This document shows positions 19,185 to 28,597 of a DNA stretch of 64,000 nucleotides, piece by piece. The notes under the pieces are model-generated. The model was given only the letters and a program-made list of their open reading frames with translations, made no database searches and was not told where the DNA came from. The translations under genes were made by a program, and so were the position numbers. The stretch covers positions 1,165,915 through 1,229,914 of the forward strand of contig NZ_LT606948.1 in the NCBI RefSeq assembly GCF_900095185.1. The letters run 5' to 3'. This DNA comes from Polynucleobacter necessarius. Lineage in GTDB: Bacteria > Pseudomonadota > Gammaproteobacteria > Burkholderiales > Burkholderiaceae. Numbering within the stretch: position 1 is the first letter of the stretch; each line of letters starts with the position of its first letter.

Positions 19185-20656
19185 ATTTGATGGCGTTTAT
19201 TTTCGGATCCCTTTTTGGGTTCTCGTTAATATGGGTACCGATTATCCATATCGTCATCGTGCTCTTATTTGGTATTCACTTGATCTCAGTGAGAAGGCAG
19301 GTAGCGGTTGCATTTTCTTGGTTTTTGATTGTGATTCTGATTCCGATTGGCGGAGTTGCTCTATATATTTTGATCGGCGAGCGGTCCGTTGGACGTAAGT
19401 TGACGTGCAAAATCATTCGCATGAATCGTGAATACGAGAAAATTACAGAAACGATGCGTCAGCAATTTGCGCCTGATAGACAGAAGTTGCCGGTTGATGG
19501 AAGGGCTTTAAGTTTGTTAGCCGAATCCAAAAATGGTTCCCCAGTAGTGGCTGGCAATAAAATTGAGCTTTATACGGATTCCCTCAAAATTCTCCAAAAT
19601 TTTATAGACGAAATTAATCAGGCCAAAAACAGTCTGCATCTAGAGTTTTATATTTGGGCTTTGGGCGGAGACGCTGACCGAGTTGGCGAGGCTTTAATCG
19701 CTGCTGCAAAGCGTGGCGTTAAATGCCGAGTTTTGTTGGATTCCTTAGGCAGTAAGGATTGGCTTAAATCTCAATGGCCGGCACGTTTTCGTAGTGCAGG
19801 CATCAAGGTTGCTGAAGCGCTACCGATTCAAATTAGACGATTTCAATTTAGACGTGCCGATTTGAGGCTCCATCGAAAAATTTTTGTGATTGATGGAGCC
19901 ATAGTTTGGACAGGCAGCATGAACTTGGTCGATCCACGTACATTTAAGCAAGATTCAGGGGTCGGTGAGTGGGTCGATGCAATGGTTCGTATTGAAGGGC
20001 CAGTGGCGGCTCAATTTGAATTGACATTTTCCTTTGACTGGAGTGTTGATGACCCCAGTATCACCAGTTTTAAAGATCACGAACCTCCTATTTCTTCTCG
20101 TGAGGGGGGTGTATTGGCCCAAGAGTTTGCCTCGGGGCCGGTTTATCGAGACGATATCCTTTATCAGGTTTTGCTCTCTGCCATTATGGACGCCCGAGAA
20201 GAGCTTACGATTACTACGCCATATTTTGGCCCCGATGATGGTTTGATTCAGGCTCTGATGGCAGCAGCTGCAAGAGGGGTGCGGGTAACGCTGATCGTGC
20301 CCAAACTCAATGATTCAACCTTAGTCGCTTGGAGTAGCAAAAGTTTCTATGAAGATTTGATGAACTCAAGGGTCAAAATTGCTGAGTTTCATGGAGGACT
20401 GCTACATACGAAGAGTCTCTTGATTGATAAACGGATTGCCATTTTCGGATCCGTAAATTTTGATCAGCGTAGCTTGCGCCTCAATTTTGAAATCAGCCTC
20501 ATTGTTTACAACGTCGATTTCTGTGCGAAGCTCAATAAGTTAATTGAGTCTTACTTAGCGCAGTCCGATTACGTTGATCCTAAAGTATGGGCAAAGAGAC
20601 CGGTTTGGCGGCGCTATCTCGAGAATGCGGCTCATCTGACATCTCCGCTACTTTAG
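19181..20656 (+). CDS. cls: cardiolipin synthase (phospholipase D family)
   Basis: 491 residues: two N-terminal membrane helices followed by two PLD domains. Both HKD motifs are complete, HRKIFVIDG with TGSMN in the first half and HTKSLLIDKRIAIFGSVNFD in the second. It condenses phosphatidylglycerol to cardiolipin in the inner membrane. The start overlaps the EEP stop by four bases (ATGA). Intact, one of the retained envelope functions. The 3' end converges with a dead acyl-CoA dehydrogenase gene, the stop codons overlapping at 20653-20656. Confidence 0.94.
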   Translation: MNLMAFIFGSLFGFSLIWVPIIHIVIVLLFGIHLISVRRQVAVAFSWFLIVILIPIGGVALYILIGERSVGRKLTCKIIRMNREYEKITETMRQQFAPDRQKLPVDGRALSLLAESKNGSPVVAGNKIELYTDSLKILQNFIDEINQAKNSLHLEFYIWALGGDADRVGEALIAAAKRGVKCRVLLDSLGSKDWLKSQWPARFRSAGIKVAEALPIQIRRFQFRRADLRLHRKIFVIDGAIVWTGSMNLVDPRTFKQDSGVGEWVDAMVRIEGPVAAQFELTFSFDWSVDDPSITSFKDHEPPISSREGGVLAQEFASGPVYRDDILYQVLLSAIMDAREELTITTPYFGPDDGLIQALMAAAARGVRVTLIVPKLNDSTLVAWSSKSFYEDLMNSRVKIAEFHGGLLHTKSLLIDKRIAIFGSVNFDQRSLRLNFEISLIVYNVDFCAKLNKLIESYLAQSDYVDPKVWAKRPVWRRYLENAAHLTSPLL

Positions 20657-21741
20657 ATAGCTCCACTCGCACGCATATTAACTATTTCGGTATCTGCCAT
20701 CCCGCTTTCTTTAAGAACAGACATTGGCTGACTCCTAAAATGCTTGGGCTGCCAAAGATTTAGCCATATTGGCTTCTGTGGCCCACAGGGCTGGTGATTA
20801 TCAAATAGTTCGCCACCAGGCTTTAAAGCGCATGAGATTGGCTGCCTCAGTTTCGATATAACTATCCGCAATCGGAAATTGAATACCTTGCTTCTTACCA
20901 ATCAGACGATCAAACACAACACGATTATTGGCATAGCGTCGAGCGCGATCAATAAACCAATATGCATCACCAATACATTCGGCGGCAATTAGCACACGCT
21001 CTGCATTAAGGCCATCCAGAATATATTTAAAACCGTGCCCTTCAGTACCAATTAAGTTTTCAGCAGGAATCTCAAGATTATCAAAAAACACCTCGTTCGT
21101 TTCGTGATTCACCATGTTTGCAATAGGTCTGACTGCCATTCCCTTGCCAATCGCATCAGCAAGATTCACGATAAAAATCGACATACCCTCTGATTTACGT
21201 TGTACTTCATTAATCGGAGTGGTACGTGCTAGCAAAATCATCAGGTCTGAGTGCTAGATGCGCGAGATCCATACTTTTTGACCATTGACCACATACTTGT
21301 CACCCTTTTTTACAGCCATAGTCTTGAGTTTGGTAGTGTCCGTTCTAGTAGTGGGCTCTGTAACTGCCATACTTTGCAGTCTGAGTTCGCCAGTAGCAAT
21401 TTTCGGAAGATACATCTTTTTCAGAGCTTCTGCACCATGGCGTAATAGGGTGCCCATGTTATACATTTGTCCATGGCATGAACCAGAGAATTACCACCTG
21501 AAAAATTAATTGCCTCCATCATCACAGAGGCTTCAGCTAAGCCTAAACCAGAGCCACCATATTCTTCCGGAATGAGAGCGGCTAACCAGCCAGCTTTGGT
21601 CATTGCATCTACAAATGCCTCTGGATAGGCGCGCTCATGATCTATTTTTTGCCAATAAGCTGAATCAAAGGAGCCGCATAAATCACGTAAAGCTTCACGC
21701 ATTTCTTGATATTGGTCCGGCTTGGGCATGCGGTGGCTCAT
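20653..21741 (-). pseudogene. acyl-CoA dehydrogenase, pseudogene
   Basis: From 21741: MSHRMPKPDQYQEMREALRDL and WLAALIPEEYGGSGLGLAEAS (N-terminal helical domain). After a stop at 21421: LPKIATGELRLQSMAVTEP and KYVVNGQKVWISRI (beta domain). After a stop at 21254: NEVFFDNLEIPAENLIGTEG and GLNAERVLIAAECIGDAYW (C-terminal domain). A last fragment with KESGMADTEIVNMRA ends at 20653 before the family's normal C-terminus. At least three shifts or stops. Would oxidise an acyl-CoA; substrate unknown. Confidence 0.92.
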
Positions 21742-21849
21742 GTAAGTCTCAAATTTTCTTTTAAATATAGTTGTGGATTACTCAAACAGATAGTTTAAGC
21801 AAGATTTGACAATCTTGGATCATCTTGAAAACAAGGCAAAATAGGCCAC

Positions 21850-21945
21850 ATGAGACCTCACTATCAGGAGCTTTTTGCTATAAATCTGCGCTATTGGCAG
21901 TGGGTTATTTGCCCTGTTGCATCTAGTTTGAAACTAGGGTTCTAA
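21850..21945 (+). CDS. possible 31-residue upstream ORF coupled to the YqaA gene
   Basis: ATG 21850 opens a frame (MRPHYQELFAINLRYWQW...) ending at TAA 21943-21945, whose last A is the first base of the next gene's ATG (TAATG). No family is recognised and no strong ribosome-binding site precedes it. It could be a short coupled leader peptide, a remnant of a deleted gene, or chance. Confidence 0.25.
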   Translation: MRPHYQELFAINLRYWQWVICPVASSLKLGF

Positions 21946-22448
21946 TGGAAAGTATCTTCGAGCATTTATTTGCCTGGTTCGAAATGCCTTCGGTTGGTCT
22001 GCCAGCAGTCTTTATTAGCGCTTTTATTTCCGCAACCCTAATACCAGCCGGATCTGAGCCCATCCTATTTGGCTACATCACCTTGAATCCTCACTTATTC
22101 TGGGTGGCCGTGATGGTGGCTACAGTAGGTAATACTATGGGTGGAATGGTCGATTGGTGGCTTGGTTTAGTTGCGCGCAATAGCTTTAAGTCGATGGACG
22201 AGCCTCGGAATAGTCGTCTAAAGCGTTGGCTTGAAAGTTGGGGCCCCAAGATCCTGCTGCTTTCTTGGTTGCCTGGAGTTGGAGACCCTTTATGTCTGGC
22301 GGCAGGTTGGTTGCAGCTTCCGTGGAAGCTTTGCCTGATTTACATATTTATTGGCAAGCTCATCCGCTTCATCATGATTACCTGGCTATTGATGCTAGTA
22401 CCTGAGAGCTTTTGGGATCAATTAGGCCACTGGTTGCATTTAATTTAA
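21945..22448 (+). CDS. YqaA-family (DedA/SNARE-associated) membrane protein
   Basis: 167 residues with four to five hydrophobic segments. The patches ISATLIPAGSEPILFGYI, VGNTMGGMVDWWLGL and LLSWLPGVGDPLCLAAGWLQ are those of YqaA proteins, small relatives of DedA. DedA-type proteins act in phospholipid-carrier flipping and envelope homeostasis; the exact role of YqaA is not settled. AGGG lies six bases upstream of the ATG. Intact. Its stop overlaps the 3' end of the convergent livF pseudogene. Confidence 0.85.
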   Translation: MESIFEHLFAWFEMPSVGLPAVFISAFISATLIPAGSEPILFGYITLNPHLFWVAVMVATVGNTMGGMVDWWLGLVARNSFKSMDEPRNSRLKRWLESWGPKILLLSWLPGVGDPLCLAAGWLQLPWKLCLIYIFIGKLIRFIMITWLLMLVPESFWDQLGHWLHLI

Positions 22449-23152
22449 ACCGCACAATACTTTTGTTGGATTTCGTCATTATTTAAAAGATTCTGAGCGG
22501 TATCGTGAAACACAATCTCGCCTTGATCCAATATTGTATGCTCGATCAGAAATCTTTAGAGTCTGTTGAACGTTTTGCTCTACCAATAATATGGTTAAGC
22601 CTTGTGGTTTTAACTTTGCAAACAACTCAAACATTTCATCAACCAAGACTGGCATGATGCCTTCAGAGGGCTCATCAAGCAAAATCACCTTAGGCTTCTT
22701 ACCGATCATCGCCTTGGCAATCGTTAGCATTTGCTGCTCACCCCCAGACATCGAGTTACCATCCTGATGTAAGCGCTCTTTAAGTCGTGGGAAAGTTTCG
22801 GCAATTGCATCAACTAGAGCAGCCATGTCGCCTCTATTTTTCTTGGAGATTACCCCCCAAGCTCAAGATTTTCCTTGACAGTTAATCTAGGGACAATCCT
22901 TCTATCCTCGGTAACATAGGCTAACTCCAGATGAAAACGTTCATGCGCAGGCAGGTCTAAAAATGAAGTGCCATCGCTATCAGCTTTACCTTGACGCTTA
23001 GATAGAAAATCCATCAAAGAGCGTAAGGTAGTGGTCTTGCCTGCTCTGTTACGACCCATTAAGGTAACAATCTCGCTCTTATTCACTTCTAGGGAAAGTC
23101 CTTGCAGGACGTGACTGCGGTCATACCAAGCGTTTAAATTTTCTACACGCAA
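22445..23152 (-). pseudogene. livF: branched-chain amino acid ABC transporter ATPase LivF, pseudogene
   Basis: Reads RVENLNAWYDRSHVLQGLSLEV with a P-loop GRNRAGKTTTLRSL. The canonical GxxGxGK(S/T) would be GRNGAGKTT, so Gly has become Arg. Next come VTEDRRIVPRLTV, a gap, SGGEQQMLTIAKAM (signature), VILLDEPSEG (Walker B) and LLVEQNV. The final part (DQGEIVFHDTAQNLLNN) lies in another frame to 22445. The first codon is ATA-TTG where a Met-Leu start is expected. Two shifts plus an internal deletion near 22840. Last gene of the dead liv operon. Confidence 0.9.
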
Positions 23153-23167
23153 TATATTTACTGTCTT

Positions 23168-23911
23168 TTAACTTTGCTCAAGGTGCACACGGTGGACCTC
23201 GGCATTATTTTGGATTTCTTCTGGTGTGCCTTCAGCTAGAAACTCGCCATGGTGTAAAACAATAATGTGCTTGTATAAGCCTATTATTAATTTCATCTTA
23301 TGTTCTACCAAAATTACTGTACGTTCACGAGCGAGCGTTCGTATAAGCTCCATCATCACTAAAGTTGCTTCTGGGGACATACCTGCAGTAGGTTCATCTA
23401 ACAAGAGCAAGCTAAGGCCATGGCAATTTTAAGTGCACGTTGCTGTCCATGGGCTAGATCGCCCGTTTTTTTGTTACGCAAGTGCCCTAGATTAACCCGC
23501 TCTAATAATTGAGCGGCGATTTCGATCGGCTTCGGGTAATTTTGCGCATTGCGAAGGAAGTTGTAACGCACAGTTTCCATTTGCGCCGCGACACGAACAT
23601 TTTCGTAGACACTAAGTTGTTTAAAGATATTAGTAATCTGAAAGCTTTTGGAGATTCCAATACGCGCAAATTCATGTTGTTGCATCCCCGTAATGTCTTT
23701 GCCATTAAAGAGTATTTGACCGCTTGATGGGGGGAGCCCCACTCAAGACATTGAAGAAGGTGCTTTTGCCAGCACCATTAGGGCCAATAATTGCAGTCAG
23801 TGTTTCTGGCGTGAAACTGGTTGACACATCATTGATGGTTTTGAACTTGCCAAAGGTCTTGCTGACATTGCGTGCTTCGAGAATAGGAGTGGTCGATGTG
23901 CTATTCATCAT
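23168..23911 (-). pseudogene. livG: branched-chain amino acid ABC transporter ATPase LivG, pseudogene
   Basis: From 23911: MMNSTSTTPILEARNVSKTFG and IIGPNGAGKSTFFNVLSG (Walker A). A shift near 23740 moves to PPSSGQILFNGKDITGM and RIGISKSFQITNIF, then GDLAHGQQRALKIAMALA (signature, LAHG instead of LSHG). A shift near 23400 leads to LLLDEPTAGMSPEAT (Walker B) and the end at 23168. The ATG overlaps the livM stop. Three fragments of one ATPase. Confidence 0.9.
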
Positions 23912-24785
23912 TTTCTATCCTGATTAATTTGTAGCTTACTCAGAATGGTTACCCAGATTCCCTTGGGGAAGAACAATACAAAGAACATAAAGACTAAGCC
24001 GACAACAGCCATCCAGTGCGTGGTAAAGGTAGTGACTACGTCTTCCCAAATAGAGCATGACTGCGGCGCCAATAAAAGGGCCAAAGAAGGTGCCAGGCAC
24101 GAAGGGATCCAGCCAACCCACAGATTGCAGCTGATAGTACAAATACCAACAGCTTAGTGCGTGCTACATCAAATCCGCAGGCTGCAGCACGTTTTTCATT
24201 CTCACGCATGGCTTCCATTACTGCACCTAAAGGTGAGTGAAGAATACGTGAAATTAACCAAATGGCGATCACCACAAAAAAGAGAATGACGTAATACTTT
24301 GTCAGGGGATTTAAAAAATCTACTGGTCTACCTAGAATCTTGAAATTCTCAACTCGGACACCACGCAAACCATTTGCTCCACCAGTGAGGCTTTCGGCCT
24401 TATAAAAGATGCAATACACAATTTGATCGAGTGCGAGGGTCACCATTGAGAAATAAATTCCGCGAGTACGGATTGCCAGGTCGCCCATGATGAGGCCTCC
24501 AATAGTAGCGCCAATAATATCTGCCAAAATAGCCCTTCCCCAGGGCATACCGTAGTAAACGATTCCAATACCGGTGAGATAGCTGCCGATGCCCAAAAAT
24601 GCAGCGTGTCCAAAAGAGAGGAGACCCATGTAGCCAAATAGCAAGTTAAAGCCCATAGCGAATAAACCAAAAATCAAGATATTGATCGCTAATGCCTCAT
24701 ACGGTATGATGAATGGAAAGATTGCCAAGAACGGCGTACTGGCTAGTACACGATGACGTGCAATAAGTTGGCAAAAAGAATTCAT
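23908..24785 (-). pseudogene. livM: branched-chain amino acid ABC transporter permease LivM, pseudogene
   Basis: From 24785: signal/TM start, then NLLFGYMGLLSFGHAAFLGIGSY, TRGIYFSMVTLALDQIVYC and MRENEKRAAACGFDVARTKL, the conserved permease motifs. The frame breaks near 24130 at AICGLAGSL, after which WLDPFVPGTFFGPFIGAAVML and GIWVTILSKLQ follow in other frames to TGA 23908-23910. The stop overlaps the livG start, the old operon join. Confidence 0.9.
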
Positions 24786-24799
24786 ATTTATGTGGAGCC

Positions 24800-25185
24800 T
24801 TAGCGCATCGCTCCCGCTTTACCAAATAAACCTTGTGGACGAATTAGCAACACCACCGCCATCAAAAAAAGGAGAGCTCTGCTAGATCGGGGAAGAAGAG
24901 GGAGGTCATGCTATAAATTACTCCGACTAGTAAGCCGGCAATAGCTGCGCCTACTGGAGAGCCCATTCCACCAACCACAGTAACTACAAAAGATTCCGCC
25001 AAAATTGGAATGCCCATCTCGGGATTGACCGATCGTGTAGATGAGGCAAGAATTCCAGATAGACCTGCAATAGCACAACCCAAGCCAAAAACTAAAAACC
25101 ATACCTTGGTGATATCGACGCCCAATACTGTGACAACCTCTTGATCGGCCGCGCCAGCCTTAATAATCAGACCATAACGAGTCAT
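24800..25185 (-). pseudogene. livH: branched-chain amino acid ABC transporter permease LivH, C-terminal remnant
   Basis: Only the C-terminal third is left: MTRYGLIIKAGAADQEVVTVLGVD, FLVFGLGCAIAGLSGILA and VVTVVGGMGSPVGAAIAGLLVG. After a shift near 24870 it ends RPQGLFGKAGAMR at 24800. The upstream two thirds are replaced by the 3' part of a monooxygenase gene: a deletion fused the two near 25190. With livM, livG and livF also dead, the whole system is lost here. Confidence 0.88.
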
Positions 25186-25189
25186 CTGT

Positions 25190-25906
25190 CAAAAGACTTG
25201 CTAACTCTTCATTCTCAGAATGAGGGGCGATACCAAACAAAGTTATAGCGCCGTTTGCCTGGGCGTGTGTCGTTGTCAGAGGCTGCTACAGGTTAACCTA
25301 ACATTTGTTCCCTATTGGGCAGGCAAAAGCCAAAGCGGTTAAAAAGGGTTTCAAGAGTGTGATTAGACAAACAAGCTTCATCACATATGCCACGCCAAGC
25401 GATGTAGCCAGTATATTCGGGCTGAATCTGCGGGGTAACTGGTGACCTTACTGCTGAGCGAATTCCATCAGATGCGATTAGCAGTTCAGCTTCATAATGG
25501 CTGCCATCTTCACATAAGACTTGAACTGCGACCTTATTTTGACTAACAGTTTTAACTGTCTTGTCTTGTCTTGTACGTAGCGTTGACTTGGAAAACTCTC
25601 TTTGAGCATGTGAGAGAGGCGACTCCATGAGGTCGGCGCCTGAGGCAATTCGATTTCTCCAAGACTTTGACCATCCGCCCCCAAAGTCACTCTTTTTGTA
25701 ACGGCTACACCCAGTGTTTCATCAGCAGTTACACCGGCGGCTCGCAAGGCTTGTGCCAAGGAATCGTGCGTCACTATGCCGGCTCCGCGGCCATCAAGTG
25801 AGCCGGTAGCTTTTTCTAGCAGGGTTATGTCATGTTCCTGGCGCAGCAAAATGTTAGCTATAAATAAGCCGCCGAGAGATCCGCCGATGACGAGGATTTT
25901 TGCCAT
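25190..25906 (-). pseudogene. FAD-dependent monooxygenase (salicylate-hydroxylase-like), pseudogene
   Basis: From 25906: MAKILVIGGSLGGLFIANIL gives the N-terminal FAD-binding GxGxxG-like motif, then LLEKATGSLDGRGAGIV. After a shift near 25570 the second motif appears (AELLIASDGIRSAVRSPV), followed by YTGYIAWRGICDEACL. After a stop at 25293, RRYNFVWYRP is the family's conserved inner block. The C-terminal third is absent because of the deletion into livH. Probably acted on an aromatic or related substrate; unknown. Confidence 0.87.
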
Positions 25907-25915
25907 TCAAGAATC

Positions 25916-26373
25916 CTATGCTGCCTTGGCATCCAGGGCGGCTTTTTCTGATACTGGATAGTTCGGTTCAATGACGATGCCATTAGGATCATCTAAAAAT
26001 ATTTGATGAAGTCCTATTACCGGCACAGTGCGCTCGCGATAAGAAACTTTGAACGTTTTGAATAAAGCAATTTTTTCTTCTAAACCCGTTACAAAAAAAG
26101 CAATGTGATCAACAGCGCCTGAACCATGAAGTGCACTTGGGTCACGCTCCCCTAAATATTTTTTAGCCCGTTTGGATCATTCTTATCTATAGCAATGAGG
26201 TGTCATACAGCATTGGCCCAGCTCCCATCATCGCCGTTATAAAGCCAGACTCCAGAGAAAGGAAACTTTTGTCTTGGTCTGATTGTTAAGCCAAGGAGCT
26301 TGCTATAACACTCAGTGGTTTTTTCAATTTCGAGACTGCGAATAGAAAAGTGATTCAGGCTGAGGTTAGACAT
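25916..26373 (-). pseudogene. VOC (glyoxalase/dioxygenase fold) protein, pseudogene
   Basis: From ATG 26373: MSNLSLNHFSIRSLEIEKTT, a VOC start with the first metal ligand His, then FPFSGVWLYNGDD, a TGA stop after NAV, HLIAIDKNDPNGLK, a one-base loss in an A-run near 26163, and DHIAFFVTGLEEK. It ends IFLDDPNGIVIEPNYPVSE to TAG 25916-25918. One nonsense codon and one frameshift in a 152-residue protein. Substrate unknown; near a dead monooxygenase. Confidence 0.85.
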
Positions 26374-26387
26374 GATGACCTTATGAA

Positions 26388-27080
26388 TTATGCAAAGAGA
26401 GATTTGGCGGATTGAAGGTATGACTGTACACGATCGCGAATGATTTCTTGTTCTGTATTAGGACTTTCAGCAGCATAAATAGCCTGACCATAGATCCAGC
26501 GTCGCCTACCAATATAGAAAACGCCGCCATGTAAGCCCATTAAAAATTCAAGCTCGCGCTGAGTGGGTTTGGATGTGTTTGCTCTGCCGCAATACTTACG
26601 TGTTTCGCGAATGAGTTTTGGCAATAAGCGCGTACGCAAAAGTTCAAAGAAGCGATCGCTGATAGAGTGATCGCTCAAGCCGGAGAAAATTAAGATGCGT
26701 ACAAAGTTATAAGTTAGGACTGTGTTTGAGTAATCTAAATAGAATGCATTTAGTTTGTCTTCGGGCGTCAGGGATTCATCATCAAGCAACTCTTCCCATT
26801 CGGGTTTCCAGCGAGATTCAAATACTTCTTTATAGACCTCTTGAATCAAGGCATCTTTTGTTGGGAAGTAGTGATAAAGCAGGGTATGGGTGATGCTCAG
26901 TTCTTTTGATAAATTTCTTAATTGACCATCAATGCCATTTCTGGCAAAAAATTGAATAGCGCTGTCTAAAATTTGTCGTTTTCGTTCTGCAGTGCCCATT
27001 CGTTTTCTAGTGGGCGTAATTTCTCCCGCTGAAATTTCAGCTTTAATTGGACTAGAAACGTTTTCTTCAGTAAAACGCAT
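26388..27080 (-). CDS. TetR-family transcriptional regulator
   Basis: 230 residues. After a 30-residue arm, residues about 31-75 form the TetR DNA-binding domain (RKRQILDSAIQFFARNGIDG ... SITHTLLYHYFPTKDALIQE). The C-terminal half is a helical ligand domain. The frame is fully open. It lies between a dead VOC/monooxygenase/liv block and a dead CO-dehydrogenase-type cluster, so its likely regulatory targets are pseudogenes. It may be recently orphaned or control something elsewhere. Confidence 0.9.
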   Translation of the reverse strand: MRFTEENVSSPIKAEISAGEITPTRKRMGTAERKRQILDSAIQFFARNGIDGQLRNLSKELSITHTLLYHYFPTKDALIQEVYKEVFESRWKPEWEELLDDESLTPEDKLNAFYLDYSNTVLTYNFVRILIFSGLSDHSISDRFFELLRTRLLPKLIRETRKYCGRANTSKPTQRELEFLMGLHGGVFYIGRRRWIYGQAIYAAESPNTEQEIIRDRVQSYLQSAKSLFA

Positions 27081-27117
27081 GGGTTCTCAGGGTTTATCCA
27101 AATGTGGACAGAGGAGG

Positions 27118-27285
27118 TTCATGCCAAGGTTATGTTCAAAATTGGGCCGGTAAGGGCACGCTTTGCTGGGAAATTGCTGCTGAGCGACATCATTCCAGAA
27201 GATCGCTGATGACCTTTTTCAAAGGTTCGCCAAGGAATTAGGCGGGGAGACGGTAGCGTTGGAATCGGACGCTGGTGATAAATAA
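27118..27285 (+). pseudogene. CoxG-like (SRPBCC) remnant of a CO-dehydrogenase cluster
   Basis: Two short pieces only. HAKVMFKIGPVRARFAGKLL (27121 on) matches the middle of CoxG/SRPBCC subunit G, and DDLFQRFAKELGGETVALES, in another frame, follows after a stop and a deletion, ending at TAA 27283-27285. CoxG-type proteins help assemble or anchor molybdenum hydroxylases. Its position directly before coxM, coxS and coxL supports the call. Confidence 0.65.
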
Positions 27286-27367
27286 AAATCAGGCTATAAA
27301 CTGCACAGTTAGAGAAGAAAAATTTTATAAAAGTAAAAAATAAAAGCTGAAGAAGCTTAATAAATTA

Positions 27368-28023
27368 GTGGTGGAAGAGGCGCTCTCTTTACTTCAAGAT
27401 AGCTGGCGAGGATGCTCGTTTAATCGCAGGTGGTCAAACTTTACTAGTAACATTAAACATGCTCCATTGCTTAAGGCCGCCGCCCCTCACATTGCGCATC
27501 GCGCGATTTGTAATCTTGGTACTTGGGGTGGTTCGTTGGCTTATGGAGATCCAACCGCTGAATGGCCTGCCTGTAGTTTGACATTGCGTGCGACCATGAT
27601 TATTCAGGGGCCAGCTGGCGCGAGCGCCGTATTTCTGCAAATGATTTTTTCATCGACCTGTACACCACTTCCTTGGAGCCAGATGAAATTTTAGTCGCCA
27701 CAGAGATCCCACTTGCAAGCAAGGATGAGGCCCTCTATTTTCATGAGCTTGCCAGACGTCATGGAGATTACGCTGTTGCAGGGCTTGCAGCGGTTGCAAG
27801 AAAACAGGGCGATCTTCTCACCAACTGCGCATTTACTTTTTTCTCGGTGGGTGCGACACCAGTGATGACAACAGAGGCCCAAATAATTGCGGCTGGTAAA
27901 AAAATTAAACGATGAGCTTATTGCGCAAGCTGTTTCTGCTGCGCGGAATGAAATTGAAGCTATCACTGATATCACCAAGAGTGCTGAGGCAAAACAACAT
28001 CTCTTAAACACATGATTGCCTGA
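27368..28023 (+). pseudogene. coxM: CO/xanthine dehydrogenase FAD-binding (medium) subunit, pseudogene
   Basis: Opens VEEALSLLQD, then in another frame GEDARLIAGGQTLL (FAD-binding AGGQ(S/T) motif). It returns with HRAICNLGTWGGSLAYGDPT (the second FAD motif, NxGTxGGSLA). After a shift near 27640 it reads SLEPDEILVATEIPLA and FHELARRHGDYAVAGLAAVA, ending near 28020. At least four frame changes, and part of the N-terminus is missing. Would carry FAD in a molybdenum hydroxylase. Confidence 0.9.
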
Positions 28024-28064
28024 AGCTGAATCAAAAAATATCAGCAGAAAGCTTGGAGATCAGA

Positions 28065-28597
28065 ATGACTTTGAAGAAAAAAATTTCGATGACTGTGAAT
28101 GGTCAGCTAGTAAATGCAGAGATTGAGCCACGTAGACACCTAGTGGACTACTTGCGTGAGGACTTGCATTTGAAGGGGGCTCATTTGGGTTGTGAGCAGG
28201 GCGCATGTGGTGCCTGTGTAAAGGAGGTCGATGGCCAAATCATTTGTGGATGCCTCTTCTTGACTGTACAGGCTGATGGTAGCGTAGTTGAGACAGTTGA
28301 GGGTCTTAAAAAAATGGCGTTTTCACTGCTCTGTAAGAGTCAGTCATGCGTCACAACGCGATGCAGTGTGGATTTTGCTCTTCTGGAATGCTATTAGCAG
28401 CAGCCGAATTGATTGAAAAGCAACCAAAGGCAACGCGTGAAGAAGTGCGCGAATGGATTTTCGGTAATTACTGTCGTTGCACAGACTATCACTCAATAGT
28501 GGATGCCATTGTGGATGTGCTAGATACCCGCGCAAAGGGTCAAAAAATTAAATCAGTCGTTACGCACGCTGAAGGTATTAAGGAAAACGCAATATGA
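28065..28597 (+). pseudogene. coxS: CO/xanthine dehydrogenase small [2Fe-2S] subunit, frameshifted
   Basis: ATG 28065 has GGAG six bases upstream. The plant-type ferredoxin cluster motif GCEQGACGACVK is present. After a shift near 28330 the second cluster domain follows in frame to 28597: MQCGFCSSGMLLAA and FGNYCRCTDYHSIVDAI. All eight cluster cysteines are still encoded but split between two frames, so this gene is one indel from open. Its end overlaps the coxL start (ATGA at 28594-28597). Confidence 0.9.
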
